Positions 35,401 through 43,843 of a stretch of DNA of 58,581 nt are shown one piece after another. Source of the stretch: Acidimicrobiales bacterium (GTDB taxonomy: Bacteria > Actinomycetota > Acidimicrobiia > Acidimicrobiales > UBA8190); assembly GCA_035531755.1 (NCBI GenBank), contig DATKSK010000005.1, forward strand, positions 1-58,581, read 5' to 3'. Both the position numbers and the translations under genes were made by a program. The notes below the pieces were generated by a model. The model saw only the letters and a program-made list of their open reading frames with translations. It made no database searches and had not been told where the DNA came from. Within the stretch, counting starts at the first letter, position 1. Each line of letters starts with the position of its first letter.

Positions 35401-36107
35401 CTGTCGTGCCTCCATTTCGTTGCCTGGCCGTCGGCCAAGTGCGAAAGAGGCGGGGTCTGGGACCCTTCAGCTCTCTCATCATAGCATCAGTGGCACTCGT
35501 TCGTGACGGCGGCCCGCGCCACGAGTGGGGCCCAGGACGATCCGTCGATGCGGGCAACCTCACCACGTGGCCCTTGTAGGGCGAAGCCGTCGGTGGTAAG
35601 AACGGGTGACCGCAGGTGCGGCCGAGACCCTTTCGGTCCTGTCTGCGACATCGTTGCCCCGGACCCTGGCCACGAAGGCGCCGAGCATGTTGCTCGAGCG
35701 CCGTTCAGTGGAAGGGAGGCAACGGAGATGTCTGCACCACGGTGGCTCCAACCACCGCTCCCCGTCTCCGGCCGTCCCCGAATCGATCGCGGGCCACCCG
35801 TGGCCCCGACGTCGTCCACTGCCGTTTTCTGGTCACGACCCGCAAGCGCAGGGCGTGATCGACAGCTCCCCGGTTCCCTTTCCGCACCGCGGTTGAACGG
35901 CGTCGCCCGCCCGACCCGGGTCTCGGGTGCGGAGGGGAACCGGGCCCCCTCTGTTGTTGTTGCAGACAGGGCACCGCTCGATCGAGGGCCCGTGGGTGAT
36001 ACCGAGAACGCCATCCCGGGGACGGTCGACACCACCGAGCGTTCCACCCTGACCGGGCTCCTCCGGCGGGTCGTCGCGCCGTTCGACGCGTAGCCTCCGC
36101 CCAGGAG
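35401..36107. other. ~700 bp with no confident gene
   Basis: Both strands carry open frames here (35503-36093 plus; 35487-36047 minus). Neither has a recognisable protein, a ribosome site or actinobacterial third-position pattern, and they overlap almost fully. The sequence is less G+C-rich than its surroundings in places. I see only a possible promoter near 35478 for the genes to the left. It may be a degraded gene or a boundary between the stress islet and the steroid locus. Confidence 0.5.
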
Positions 36108-37304
36108 TCAGCGGTCGGTGCCGAGGACCAGGCCGCTCGTGGGGACGCCGGTGCCCGCGGTGACCACCACGTGCTCGGTCCCCTCGACCTGGTTCACCGC
36201 CGTGCCCCGCACCTGGCGCACCCCTTCGGCGATGCCGTTCATGCCGTGGATGTAGGCCTCGCCCAGCTGGCCGCCGTGGGTGTTGGTCGGCAGCTTGCCG
36301 CCGGGCCCGATGTGCCCGTCGCGCAGGAACTCCTTGGCCTCGCCCCACTCGCAGAAGCCGAGCTCCTCGAGCTGGTAGAGGACGAACGGTGTGAAGTGGT
36401 CGTAGAGCACGGCGCACTGCATGTCGTCGGGGCCGAGGCCCGACGTCTCCCACAGCTGGCGCGCCACCACGCCCATCTCGGGCAGGTGCGTCATGTCGTC
36501 GCGGTAGTACGACGTCATCATGTCCTGCTGGGCCCCCGAGCCCTGGGCCGCGGCCTGGATGACCGCCGGCGGGCGCGGGCAGTCGCGGGCGCGCTCGAGG
36601 CTCGTGACGACGATGGCTTGCCCACCGTCGGACTCCTGGCAGCAGTCGAGCAGCCGCAGCGGCTCGACGATCCAGCGCGACGCCTGGTGCTCCTCGAGGG
36701 TGATGGGCTTGCCGTAGAACCACGCGGCCGGGTTCGTCGCCGCGAAGGCACGGTCGGCCACCGCCACCCGGCCGAAGTCCTCGGTGGTGGCGCCGGCGGC
36801 ATGCAGGTAGCGCTGGGCGAACATGGCCACCCACGACGCCGGGGTGAGCAGGCCCTGCGGCGCGTACCACGCGAATTGTGCGTTCTCGGCATTCGGCACC
36901 GGGGGCCGGCCCTGCACCCCGGTCCCGAAACGGTGGCCGGAGCGCTCGTTGAACGCCCGGTAGCAGACCACGACGTCGGCGACGCCGCTGGCCACGGCCA
37001 TGGCCGCCTGGTGCACCGTGGCGCACGCCGCGCCCCCGCCGTAGTGGATACGGCTGAAGAACGTGAGGTCCCCCATGCCGAGGGTGCGGGCCACCTCGGT
37101 CTCGGGGTTGGTGTCGGCCGCGAACGTCACCAGGCCGTCGACTTCCGACGGCGCGATGCCGGCGTCGTCGAGTGCGGTACGCACCGCCTCGGTGGCCAGG
37201 CGCAGCTCGCTTCGCCCCGAGTCCTTGGAGAACTCCGTGGCGCCGATGCCGCTGATGGCGGTGGTGCCGGCGAAGGTGTGGCGGCGGGGGGACCTCGTGC
37301 TCAT
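36108..37304 (-). CDS. ltp2: Ltp2-like steroid side-chain aldolase (SCP-x thiolase family)
   Basis: A 398-residue thiolase-fold lipid-transfer-protein relative. In mycobacteria and Thermomonospora, Ltp2 is a retro-aldolase that releases propionyl-CoA from the hydrated steroid side chain, working with the DUF35 domain of ChsH2. Visible blocks are VDGLVTFAADTN, the central YDHFTPFVLYQLEELGF containing the conserved Tyr, and THGGQLGEAYIHGM. The ATG at 37304 lies 10 bases after the ChsH1-like stop. The thiolase Cys and His are not in their standard motifs, as expected for the aldolase group. It ends the five-gene igr-like operon. Confidence 0.87.
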   Translation of the reverse strand: MSTRSPRRHTFAGTTAISGIGATEFSKDSGRSELRLATEAVRTALDDAGIAPSEVDGLVTFAADTNPETEVARTLGMGDLTFFSRIHYGGGAACATVHQAAMAVASGVADVVVCYRAFNERSGHRFGTGVQGRPPVPNAENAQFAWYAPQGLLTPASWVAMFAQRYLHAAGATTEDFGRVAVADRAFAATNPAAWFYGKPITLEEHQASRWIVEPLRLLDCCQESDGGQAIVVTSLERARDCPRPPAVIQAAAQGSGAQQDMMTSYYRDDMTHLPEMGVVARQLWETSGLGPDDMQCAVLYDHFTPFVLYQLEELGFCEWGEAKEFLRDGHIGPGGKLPTNTHGGQLGEAYIHGMNGIAEGVRQVRGTAVNQVEGTEHVVVTAGTGVPTSGLVLGTDR

Positions 37305-37314
37305 GGGACCCGCC

Positions 37315-37779
37315 TCATGAAGTGCTCGCACCGTCGCGGGGCACGGACAGCCGGACCGTCCCGGTCACGTGGTCGCCGCGACTGTTGGCGCCGCGCACGG
37401 CCACCTCCACCACGCCGCGCCCGTCGTCGCGGCCGGCAGGGACGTCGGTGGCGCTCACGGTGCCCGACAGCACCATGGTGTCGCCGGGGTAGTTGGGGGC
37501 GCCGAGGCGGATGGACACCGACTCGATGCGCGCGCCGGGGCCCGCCCAGTCGGTGACGAACCGGCCCACGAAGCCGTTGGTCGTCAGGATGTTCATGAAG
37601 ATGTCGGGCGAGCCGCGCTCCTGCGCCAGGGACGGGTCGTGGTGCACGTCCTGGTAGTCGCGTGACGCCATGGCGGTGGCCACGATGAGCGTGCGCGTGA
37701 GGGGGATGGTGAGCTCGGGCAGGGTGTCGCCCACGGCGACGTCCCCGAAGCGCAACGTCCCGGCGCGCGGCGCGCTCAC
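37315..37779 (-). CDS. chsH1: ChsH1-like MaoC-fold enoyl-CoA hydratase subunit
   Basis: A 154-residue single hotdog protein of the MaoC dehydratase family. ATAMASRDYQDVHHDPSLA carries the Asp and His of the hydratase motif, and the following GSPDIFMNILTTNGFVGRF is typical of ChsH1, which acts as a heteromer with ChsH2. Together they hydrate the 17-side-chain enoyl-CoA of cholesterol degradation. The GTG start overlaps the preceding stop by four bases (GTGA), giving tight coupling. Confidence 0.87.
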   Translation of the reverse strand: MSAPRAGTLRFGDVAVGDTLPELTIPLTRTLIVATAMASRDYQDVHHDPSLAQERGSPDIFMNILTTNGFVGRFVTDWAGPGARIESVSIRLGAPNYPGDTMVLSGTVSATDVPAGRDDGRGVVEVAVRGANSRGDHVTGTVRLSVPRDGASTS

Positions 37780-38939
37780 GGCGACGTCCCGGCGCCCGCG
37801 CCGCTGAGCCTCGCCGCCACCATCGACCCCAGGCGGGCGAGCTCGGCGCTCGGGCCCTGCAGCATCAGCTCGATCTGCTTGCCCCACAGGAAGTAGCGGT
37901 GGATCGGGTACTCGATGTCGGCGCCCATGCCGCCATGGAGGTGCTGCGTGGCGTGCACCACACGCTGGCCCGCCTCCGACGCCCACCAGTGGGCGACGGC
38001 GACGGCCTCGGCGGCGGGGAGCCCCTCGTCGATACGCCACGCCGCCTGCCAGGCCGTCACCCGGATGGCCTCGGTGTCGATGTACGCATCGGCGGCGCGC
38101 AGCATGGTGCCCTGGAACGACGACAAGGGGCGCCCGAACTGGTGCCGCTGGTTCAGGTAGGCGGCCGTCCGACGCACCGCCTCCTCGGTCACCCCGAGCT
38201 GGACGGCGCACAGGCCGGTGCGCGCCCGGTCGAGCGTCCACGCCACCACGGCGGCGCCGTCGGCGGCCCCGCCCAGGACGTCGGCAGCCTCCACCCGGGT
38301 GCCGTCGAAGGTGACGTGGGGATGGACCTGGCGATCGGTGGTGGTCGCCCGCTCGAGCGTCGTGCCGGCAGACGCCGGGTCCACGAGCGCCACGATCACC
38401 GCGCCCCCCGCACCGGGCGTGGCCCCGTCGACGGCCGCGGGGACGAGCACCCGGGTGGCGAGATGGGCCTGCGGCACGGCGTGGGCGGTGCCGTGGAGCC
38501 GCCAGCCGTCGCCGTCGCGCTCGGCGCGCACGACGGGGCGGGCACGCGCCGCGCTCACGTCGCTCAGCGCGGCGGACAGCCGGGCGTCGCCCGCCGCCAC
38601 CGCCGGGAGCCAGCGCGCCTGCTGCTCGGGGGTGCCGAAACGGGCGACGGGCATCGCACCCGACACGAGCGTCGCCCACAGCGGGACGGGCGCCACGGCG
38701 CGGCCTTGCTGCTCGAGGACGAGGCACACCTCGGTGAGGCCCAGGCCCGACCCGCCGTGCTCCTCGGGGACCGCCAGGCCGAGCAGGTTGGCCTTGGCCA
38801 ACTCGGACCACAGCTCGGCGTCGTAGCGGTCGGGGGTGCGCTCGACCTCGGCCACGCGCTCGGTGGCCGCCATGCCCGCGAAGATCGCCGCCGCGGCCTC
38901 GGACACCGCCGACTGCTCCTCGGTGAAGGTGAAGTCCAT
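37776..38939 (-). CDS. acyl-CoA dehydrogenase subunit, FadE29-like
   Basis: A 387-residue acyl-CoA dehydrogenase of the heteromeric alpha2beta2 type used for steroid side chains. It starts MDFTFTEEQSAVSEAAAAIF. The C-terminal segment has LNQRHQFGRPLSSFQGTMLRAADAYID and ATQHLHGGMGADIEYPIHRYF. Family core motifs for FAD binding are weaker than in its partner at 40054, as expected for the paired subunit. The start ATG overlaps the upstream stop (TGATG). Within the operon it sits between chsH2-like and chsH1-like genes, whereas in M. tuberculosis fadE28 and fadE29 are adjacent. Confidence 0.87.
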   Translation of the reverse strand: MDFTFTEEQSAVSEAAAAIFAGMAATERVAEVERTPDRYDAELWSELAKANLLGLAVPEEHGGSGLGLTEVCLVLEQQGRAVAPVPLWATLVSGAMPVARFGTPEQQARWLPAVAAGDARLSAALSDVSAARARPVVRAERDGDGWRLHGTAHAVPQAHLATRVLVPAAVDGATPGAGGAVIVALVDPASAGTTLERATTTDRQVHPHVTFDGTRVEAADVLGGAADGAAVVAWTLDRARTGLCAVQLGVTEEAVRRTAAYLNQRHQFGRPLSSFQGTMLRAADAYIDTEAIRVTAWQAAWRIDEGLPAAEAVAVAHWWASEAGQRVVHATQHLHGGMGADIEYPIHRYFLWGKQIELMLQGPSAELARLGSMVAARLSGAGAGTSP

Positions 38940-40057
38940 CAGGCGCTCCCCGCGTCCCCGGCCGCCCGGCCCGCCCCGGCACCGACGGGCGAGGCCGGGC
39001 GGAACATGGGTAGCGTGAGCTCGTCGTCGACGGCCACCATCTCGGCCACCACGGGCATGCCGATGCGCACGTCGGCGGGGTCGACGCCAACGAGGTCGGC
39101 CACCAGGCGCGTGCCCTCCTCGAGCGCCACCACGGCGATGGGCAGGGGGTAGTCGAACGCCGGCACCTGCGGGTGGTGGACCACCACGAAGCTGTACACC
39201 GTCCCCCGCCCACTGGCGGTGACGGTGTCCCAGTCGAACGATCCGCACGCCGCGCAGGCCGGTCGGGGCGGGTGGCGCAGCGTGCCGCACGCCGCGCACC
39301 GCTGCACGAGGAGCTCGCCCTGCTTGGCCCCGTCGAAGAAGAAGGCGTTGTCGTGGGTGACGGCCGGGCGCGGTCGGCGGGCCGCCGATCCGGTCTGGGC
39401 CGTCCCGGCGGGGGCCGTCTCGGCGCGCCGCGCCCGGGGCCGGAACCGCAGGATGCGGAACCGCATGGTGGCCACCTGCTCGCCGCGCTCGTCGGTGTAG
39501 TCCATGCGGGTCGTGACGAAGTGGCCGTCACCGAGCCCGGTGTGCTTCTCGGGCGACACCGACTCGATCACCGACGTCACGGTGAGCCGGTCGCCGAGCA
39601 CGACCGGTCGGGCGTACTCCTGGTCGCAGTTCGTCGCCACCACCGAGGTGAACCCGGCATCGTCGAGGAGTGTGAACAGCTGCTCCTGTGCCGAGGGCCC
39701 CGACCCGTCGTCGGGGGCCGTCCAGCGCCCGTCGGGCTGCGAGCGGTAGCCGCGCATGATCCAGGCCTGCAGCATGGTGGGCGGCGCCACGATGCCCGGG
39801 AACCCGTTGGCGCGCGCCGCCTCCTCGTCGACGTAGACGGGGTTGTCGTCACCCATGGCGTCGACCCAGTGGCGGATCATCGCCTGGTTCACCTCGTCGC
39901 GGGCCTCCCCCGGGATACCGGTGGGCATGCCCTCGAAGGCCCGCAGCCGCGCCAGCAGCCCGTCGGCGCCGCCACCGGTGCCGGCATCGGCGTCCCCGCC
40001 TGTGCCGGCGGCGGCGTCCCCCCCTGTGCCGGCGTCCTGGGCGCGCGCCGCGCTCAC
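38939..40057 (-). CDS. chsH2: ChsH2-like MaoC-DUF35 fusion
   Basis: A 372-residue two-domain protein. Residues ~25-190 form a MaoC-like hotdog domain (MIRHWVDAMGDDNPVYVDEEAARANGFPGIVAPPTM is split across it), the hydratase half. Residues ~215-355 are DUF35: a zinc ribbon (CAACG...CAACG) and an OB fold that supports Ltp2. The same order occurs in ChsH2 of M. tuberculosis (about 310 residues); the surplus is a Gly/Ala/Thr-rich N-terminus built of 24-bp repeats and a linker. The GTG start overlaps the FadE28-like stop by four bases. Confidence 0.88.
   Translation of the reverse strand: MSAARAQDAGTGGDAAAGTGGDADAGTGGGADGLLARLRAFEGMPTGIPGEARDEVNQAMIRHWVDAMGDDNPVYVDEEAARANGFPGIVAPPTMLQAWIMRGYRSQPDGRWTAPDDGSGPSAQEQLFTLLDDAGFTSVVATNCDQEYARPVVLGDRLTVTSVIESVSPEKHTGLGDGHFVTTRMDYTDERGEQVATMRFRILRFRPRARRAETAPAGTAQTGSAARRPRPAVTHDNAFFFDGAKQGELLVQRCAACGTLRHPPRPACAACGSFDWDTVTASGRGTVYSFVVVHHPQVPAFDYPLPIAVVALEEGTRLVADLVGVDPADVRIGMPVVAEMVAVDDELTLPMFRPASPVGAGAGRAAGDAGSA
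39978..40036. repeat. 24-bp tandem repeat in the ChsH2-like gene
   Basis: Two and a half copies of gtgccggc-based 24-bp units, at 39978, 40002 and 40026. They encode Gly-Thr-Gly-Gly-Asp-Ala repeats at the N-terminus. Confidence 0.8.
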
Positions 40058-41238
40058 CGTGCGGCCCTCGTCATGCCGAGGCCCGCCATGGCGACGATCT
40101 CGCGCTGGATCTCGTTGACGCCGCCACCGAAGGTGTTGATCTGGGCGTGGCGGGCGGTGCGCTCCAGCCGGCCCTGGATCACCGCACCGGGCGATCCCGG
40201 CGTGAGGTACCCGGCGGCCGCCGCGCCCACGATCCCGAGCAGCCGGCGGTAGATGTCGATGGAGCGCTCCACGCCGAAGACCTTCACCGTCGAGGAGTCC
40301 GCCGGGCTCATGGTGTCGGCGGCCAGCGACGCCGCCATGCGCCAGTTGAGGAGGTACATGGCGTCGAGCTCGGCCCGGCACCGGGCCAGGTCCGACTGCA
40401 CCCAGGGCAGGTCGACGACGGCGCCGCCGTCGGGCGAGGGCGTGGCCACCGCCCACACCGCCACCTCGTCGAAGAGCTGCGACGCGAACCCGCTCCACGC
40501 CGCCAGCCCCACACGTTCGTGGTTGAGCTGGGTGGTGATCATCCGCCACCCCTCGTTCTCCTCGCCCACCCGGCGCTCGACGGGCACACGGACGTCCGCG
40601 TAGTACGTGGCGGTCGTCGACGCCCCGGCCACGGTGACGATGGGGCTCCACGAGAACCCCGGCGAGCCGGTGGAGACGCACAGGATGGAGATCCCCTTGT
40701 GCTTGGGGGCCTCGGGGTCGGTGCGCACCGCCAGCCACACGTAGTCGGCCAGGTCGGCGCCGCTCGTGAAGACCTTGGCCCCGTTCACGACGTATTCGTC
40801 GCCGTCGCGCACCGCCCGGGTGCGCAGCGACGCCAGGTCCGTGCCCGCCTCCGGCTCGGTGTAGCCGATGGCGAAGTTGACGTCCCCGGCCAGGATGGCC
40901 GGGAGGAAGAAGGCCTTCTGGTCGTCGTTGCCGTAGCGCATGATCGTCGGGCCCACGGTGTTGACGGTGACGAAGGGGAACGGGGCGCTGGCGCGGCGGG
41001 TCTCGTCGAAGAAGATGAACTGGTCGGTGGCGGGGCGCCCCTGGCCCCCGAATTCCTTCGGCCACCCGATTCCCAGCCAGCCGTCCCTGCCGATGCGCCG
41101 GACGACCTGGCGCCACAGCTCGCCGCCCTCCCCCACGTCACCGATGCCCTCGCGCACCTCGTCGGTGAGCAGCTCGGCGTAGTAGGCGCGCAATTCCTGG
41201 CGCAGGGCCAGCTGCTCGGGGGTCTCCTCCAGGAACAT
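40054..41238 (-). CDS. acyl-CoA dehydrogenase subunit, FadE28-like
   Basis: A 394-residue acyl-CoA dehydrogenase, first gene of the igr-like operon. The FAD/substrate blocks are strong: IGWPKEFGGQG, AIGYTEPEAGTDLASLRTRAV, INTFGGGVNEIQREIVA at the C-terminus. With the FadE29-like subunit it would oxidise a 3-carbon steroid side-chain CoA. I chose ATG 41238 (MFLEETPEQLALRQEL) because the paralogue at 48337 starts at the same point. An ATG at 41286 would add 16 residues but lies only four bases from a KstR-like operator. A P450 gene is divergent. Confidence 0.88.
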   Translation of the reverse strand: MFLEETPEQLALRQELRAYYAELLTDEVREGIGDVGEGGELWRQVVRRIGRDGWLGIGWPKEFGGQGRPATDQFIFFDETRRASAPFPFVTVNTVGPTIMRYGNDDQKAFFLPAILAGDVNFAIGYTEPEAGTDLASLRTRAVRDGDEYVVNGAKVFTSGADLADYVWLAVRTDPEAPKHKGISILCVSTGSPGFSWSPIVTVAGASTTATYYADVRVPVERRVGEENEGWRMITTQLNHERVGLAAWSGFASQLFDEVAVWAVATPSPDGGAVVDLPWVQSDLARCRAELDAMYLLNWRMAASLAADTMSPADSSTVKVFGVERSIDIYRRLLGIVGAAAAGYLTPGSPGAVIQGRLERTARHAQINTFGGGVNEIQREIVAMAGLGMTRAAR

Positions 41239-41289
41239 GGCGCCGTCCGTCTGCCGGTCCGGACCGGCTCGCCCGGTTCCGGCCATGGC

Positions 41290-41303
41290 TGTAACTCGTT
41301 CTA
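41290..41303. promoter_or_regulatory. KstR-like operator, perfect match, before the igr-like operon
   Basis: TGTAACTCGTTCTA fits TNNAACNNGTTNNA at all fixed bases. It lies 51 bp from the chosen FadE28-like start. The 365-bp divergent region 41239-41603 holds this site and a second one, and no gene. Confidence 0.75.
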
Positions 41304-41490
41304 GTTTCGCCACGGTACCAGCCGTCCGGGCGGGCACGACAATCGCAGCCCGGGGACCGCGCCCCGCCGGCCCACCGGCCCGGGTCGCCACCCCGACGGA
41401 GCCGCCGCGCCACCCCACCTGCAGGTCCGGCGACCCGCCACCACCCTGCCCCGGTCGTTGGCCGGTGCCCCCACGGGGGCATAACATGAC

Positions 41491-41504
41491 TGGAACACGT
41501 TCTG
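41491..41504. promoter_or_regulatory. KstR-like operator before the P450 gene
   Basis: TGGAACACGTTCTG fits TNNAACNNGTTNNA except for the final A. It lies about 100 bp before the P450 ATG and is the P450-proximal site of the divergent region. Confidence 0.68.
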
Positions 41505-41603
41505 AAAACGCGGGTCCGGCACCGGCGGCCCGCGGCCCATGGCGGCCACGAGCCTGCGAGGCGGGCCGGGACGGATCACCGGAACACCGAGGAGGCGCCC
41601 GCC

Positions 41604-42836
41604 ATGGAGCTCAGCGAGATCGACCTCACCGACTCGACCAAGTTCGTCCCCGCCGTCCCCCACGAGTGGTTCGCCCACCTCCGCCGCAACGCGCCCGTCT
41701 ACTGGCACGAGGAGGCCGACGGCCCGGGCTTCTGGTGCGTGACCAAGTACGACGACTGCGTCGCCGTGAACCGGGACTACGAGCACTTCTCCTCGGCGAA
41801 GCGGGCCACGTTCCTGTGGGAGATGCCCGACGATGCCATCGAGCAGCTGCGGCTCATGATGCTCAACATGGACCCGCCCCTGCACACCCGGTACCGGCGC
41901 CTCGTGAACAAGGGCTTCACCCCCCGCATGATCGCCCAGCTCGAGCAGAAGATCCACGAGTCGGCCGACGCCATCATCGACGCCGTCATCGAGACGGGCC
42001 GAGCCGATTTCGTCACCGACATGTCCGCCGAGCTCCCGCTGCAGGTGATCGCCGACCTCCTCGGCGTGCCCCAGGAGGACCGCCACAACATGTTCGACTG
42101 GTCGAACCGCATGATCGGCCAGGAGGACCCCGAGTTCCAGACCGACGCCGCCGGTGAGGAGTACGCCCAGGAAGCCGCCATGGAGTTGTACGCCTACGCG
42201 GCCGAGCTCTTCGCCAAGAAGCGGGCCAACCCCGCCGACGACCTCATGAGCGTGCTGTCGACCGTCGAGCTCGAAGGAGACACGCTCTCGGAGCTCGAGC
42301 TCGAGCTGTTCTTCCTCCTCCTCACGGTGGCCGGCAACGAGACGACCCGCAACCTGATCTCCGGGGCGATGCACGCCTTCTTCCAGAACCCCGACCAGTG
42401 GCAGCGGCTCGTGCACGACCGCTCCCTGCTGCCGAGCGCCACCGAGGAGATGCTGCGCTTCGTCACCCCGGTGATGAACTTCCGCCGCCAGACGACCGGG
42501 CCGGTGGAGATCCGGGGGCAGCAGATCGGGGAGGACGAGAAGGTCGTCTTCTTCCACATCTCGGCCAACCGTGACGAGGACGTCTTCCCCGACCCCGACA
42601 CCTTCGACATCGGGCGCACGCCCAACCCCCACATGGCCTTCGGGGGCGGCGGCCCGCATTTCTGCCTGGGGGCGAACCTGGCGCGCATGGAGATCCGTGT
42701 CATGTTCCAGCACATCCTCGACCGCATGCCCGACATCCGCCTCGACGGGGACGCACAGCGCCTGCAGTCGGCGTTCATCAACGGGGTGAAGCACCTCCCG
42801 GTGGCGTTCACCCCGGGCGCCCCGGTCGGGCGCTGA
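41604..42836 (+). CDS. cytochrome P450, CYP125/CYP142-like steroid 26-monooxygenase
   Basis: A 410-residue soluble P450. It has the I-helix VAGNETTRN, the EEMLR ExxR motif and the heme loop FGGGGPHFCLGANLAR with its ligand Cys near residue 356. The clan-specific NMDPPLHTRYRRLVNKGFTPR and the final INGVKHLPVAFTPGAP resemble CYP124/125/142, which hydroxylate the terminal side-chain carbon of cholesterol. AGGAGG precedes the ATG. In mycobacteria cyp125 heads the igr operon; here it lies divergently beside the same enzymes. No ferredoxin gene is near. Confidence 0.88.
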   Translation: MELSEIDLTDSTKFVPAVPHEWFAHLRRNAPVYWHEEADGPGFWCVTKYDDCVAVNRDYEHFSSAKRATFLWEMPDDAIEQLRLMMLNMDPPLHTRYRRLVNKGFTPRMIAQLEQKIHESADAIIDAVIETGRADFVTDMSAELPLQVIADLLGVPQEDRHNMFDWSNRMIGQEDPEFQTDAAGEEYAQEAAMELYAYAAELFAKKRANPADDLMSVLSTVELEGDTLSELELELFFLLLTVAGNETTRNLISGAMHAFFQNPDQWQRLVHDRSLLPSATEEMLRFVTPVMNFRRQTTGPVEIRGQQIGEDEKVVFFHISANRDEDVFPDPDTFDIGRTPNPHMAFGGGGPHFCLGANLARMEIRVMFQHILDRMPDIRLDGDAQRLQSAFINGVKHLPVAFTPGAPVGR

Positions 42837-42877
42837 CGAGCGGTCGCCGGGCGCAGGCGACCTGAGGGGGCGGGAAG

Positions 42878-43789
42878 ATGATGCGGTTCCACCAGTCGGT
42901 GACGTTCCTGCCCACGCTGCAGGCGCTCGAGCTGGCCAAGGCGGCCGATGCCCAGGGCTACGACGGCCTGTACGTGTCGGACCACATGTTCTTCCCGCGC
43001 GACCGGCAGTCGCGCTACACCTACTCGACGCGCGAGGACGGTGCGCCGGGGTTCGGCGATCACTGGGACCCCGACACGCACTGGCCCGACGCCTGGTGCT
43101 TCATCTCCGCCATGGCGGCGGTGACCGAGCGCGTGCAGTTCACGACCGGTGTCTACGTGGCGCCGGCACGCGACCTCGTCACCGTGGCCAAGCAGGTGGG
43201 CACCGCCGCGGTGATCTCCTCGGGCCGCGTCGCCCTCGGTGTCGGCGTGGGGTGGTGCGCCGAGGAGTTCGAGGCCACGGGCCAGGACTTCCACACCCGC
43301 GGCAAGCGGCTCGACGACATGATCCCGGCGCTGCGCGCCCTGTGGGCAGGCGGCTGGGTCGAGTACCACGGGCCCGTCTACGACGTCCCCGCCATGCGCA
43401 TGGAGCCCGCACCCCCGGGGCCCATCCCGATCATCGGCGGGGGCCATTCGGCGCCGGCGCTACGGCGGGCGGCCACGCTGTGCGACGGCTGGGTGGCGGC
43501 GGGCGCCTACAAGCCCGACCAGGCCCGTGCGTACCTCGGCGCCCTGGCCGAGGAGCGCCGACGCGCCGGGCGGGCGGAGGAGCCGTTCTCGATCTACCTG
43601 TCGCTGTGGGCGCGTCCCGATGCGGCGCTGTACCGGAGCTTCGAGGAGGACCACGGGGTCACCGACGTCCTGTGCGCGCCGGCCATGCTGGCGACGGTGG
43701 ACCCGTCGGACCCGCCCGAGGCCCAGCTGCGCGCCCGGGTCGACGCCTCGGCTCGCTTCGCGGACGAGATCCTGGCCAAGATGCGCTGA
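42878..43789 (+). CDS. LLM-class F420-dependent oxidoreductase
   Basis: A 303-residue luciferase-like TIM barrel of the F420-dependent type (TIGR03619-like). Signature stretches are YDGLYVSDHMFFPRD, GRVALGVGVGWCAEEF and PIPIIGGGHSAPALRRAA. The ATG follows GAGGGGGCGGGAAG and lies 41 bp after the P450 gene, suggesting the same transcript. Role unknown; it may reduce a steroid or fatty-acyl intermediate using F420H2. Confidence 0.85.
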   Translation: MMRFHQSVTFLPTLQALELAKAADAQGYDGLYVSDHMFFPRDRQSRYTYSTREDGAPGFGDHWDPDTHWPDAWCFISAMAAVTERVQFTTGVYVAPARDLVTVAKQVGTAAVISSGRVALGVGVGWCAEEFEATGQDFHTRGKRLDDMIPALRALWAGGWVEYHGPVYDVPAMRMEPAPPGPIPIIGGGHSAPALRRAATLCDGWVAAGAYKPDQARAYLGALAEERRRAGRAEEPFSIYLSLWARPDAALYRSFEEDHGVTDVLCAPAMLATVDPSDPPEAQLRARVDASARFADEILAKMR

Positions 43790-43843
43790 GCGCGGCCCGG
43801 CACACGGGCCGGGGGACCGACGCCACGCCACGAGGAGGGCCCG

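Noticed and set aside
35487-36093. Two overlapping ~190-codon frames on opposite strands
   Set aside because: No ribosome site, no recognisable protein pattern, and each is the shadow of the other; treated as a gap.
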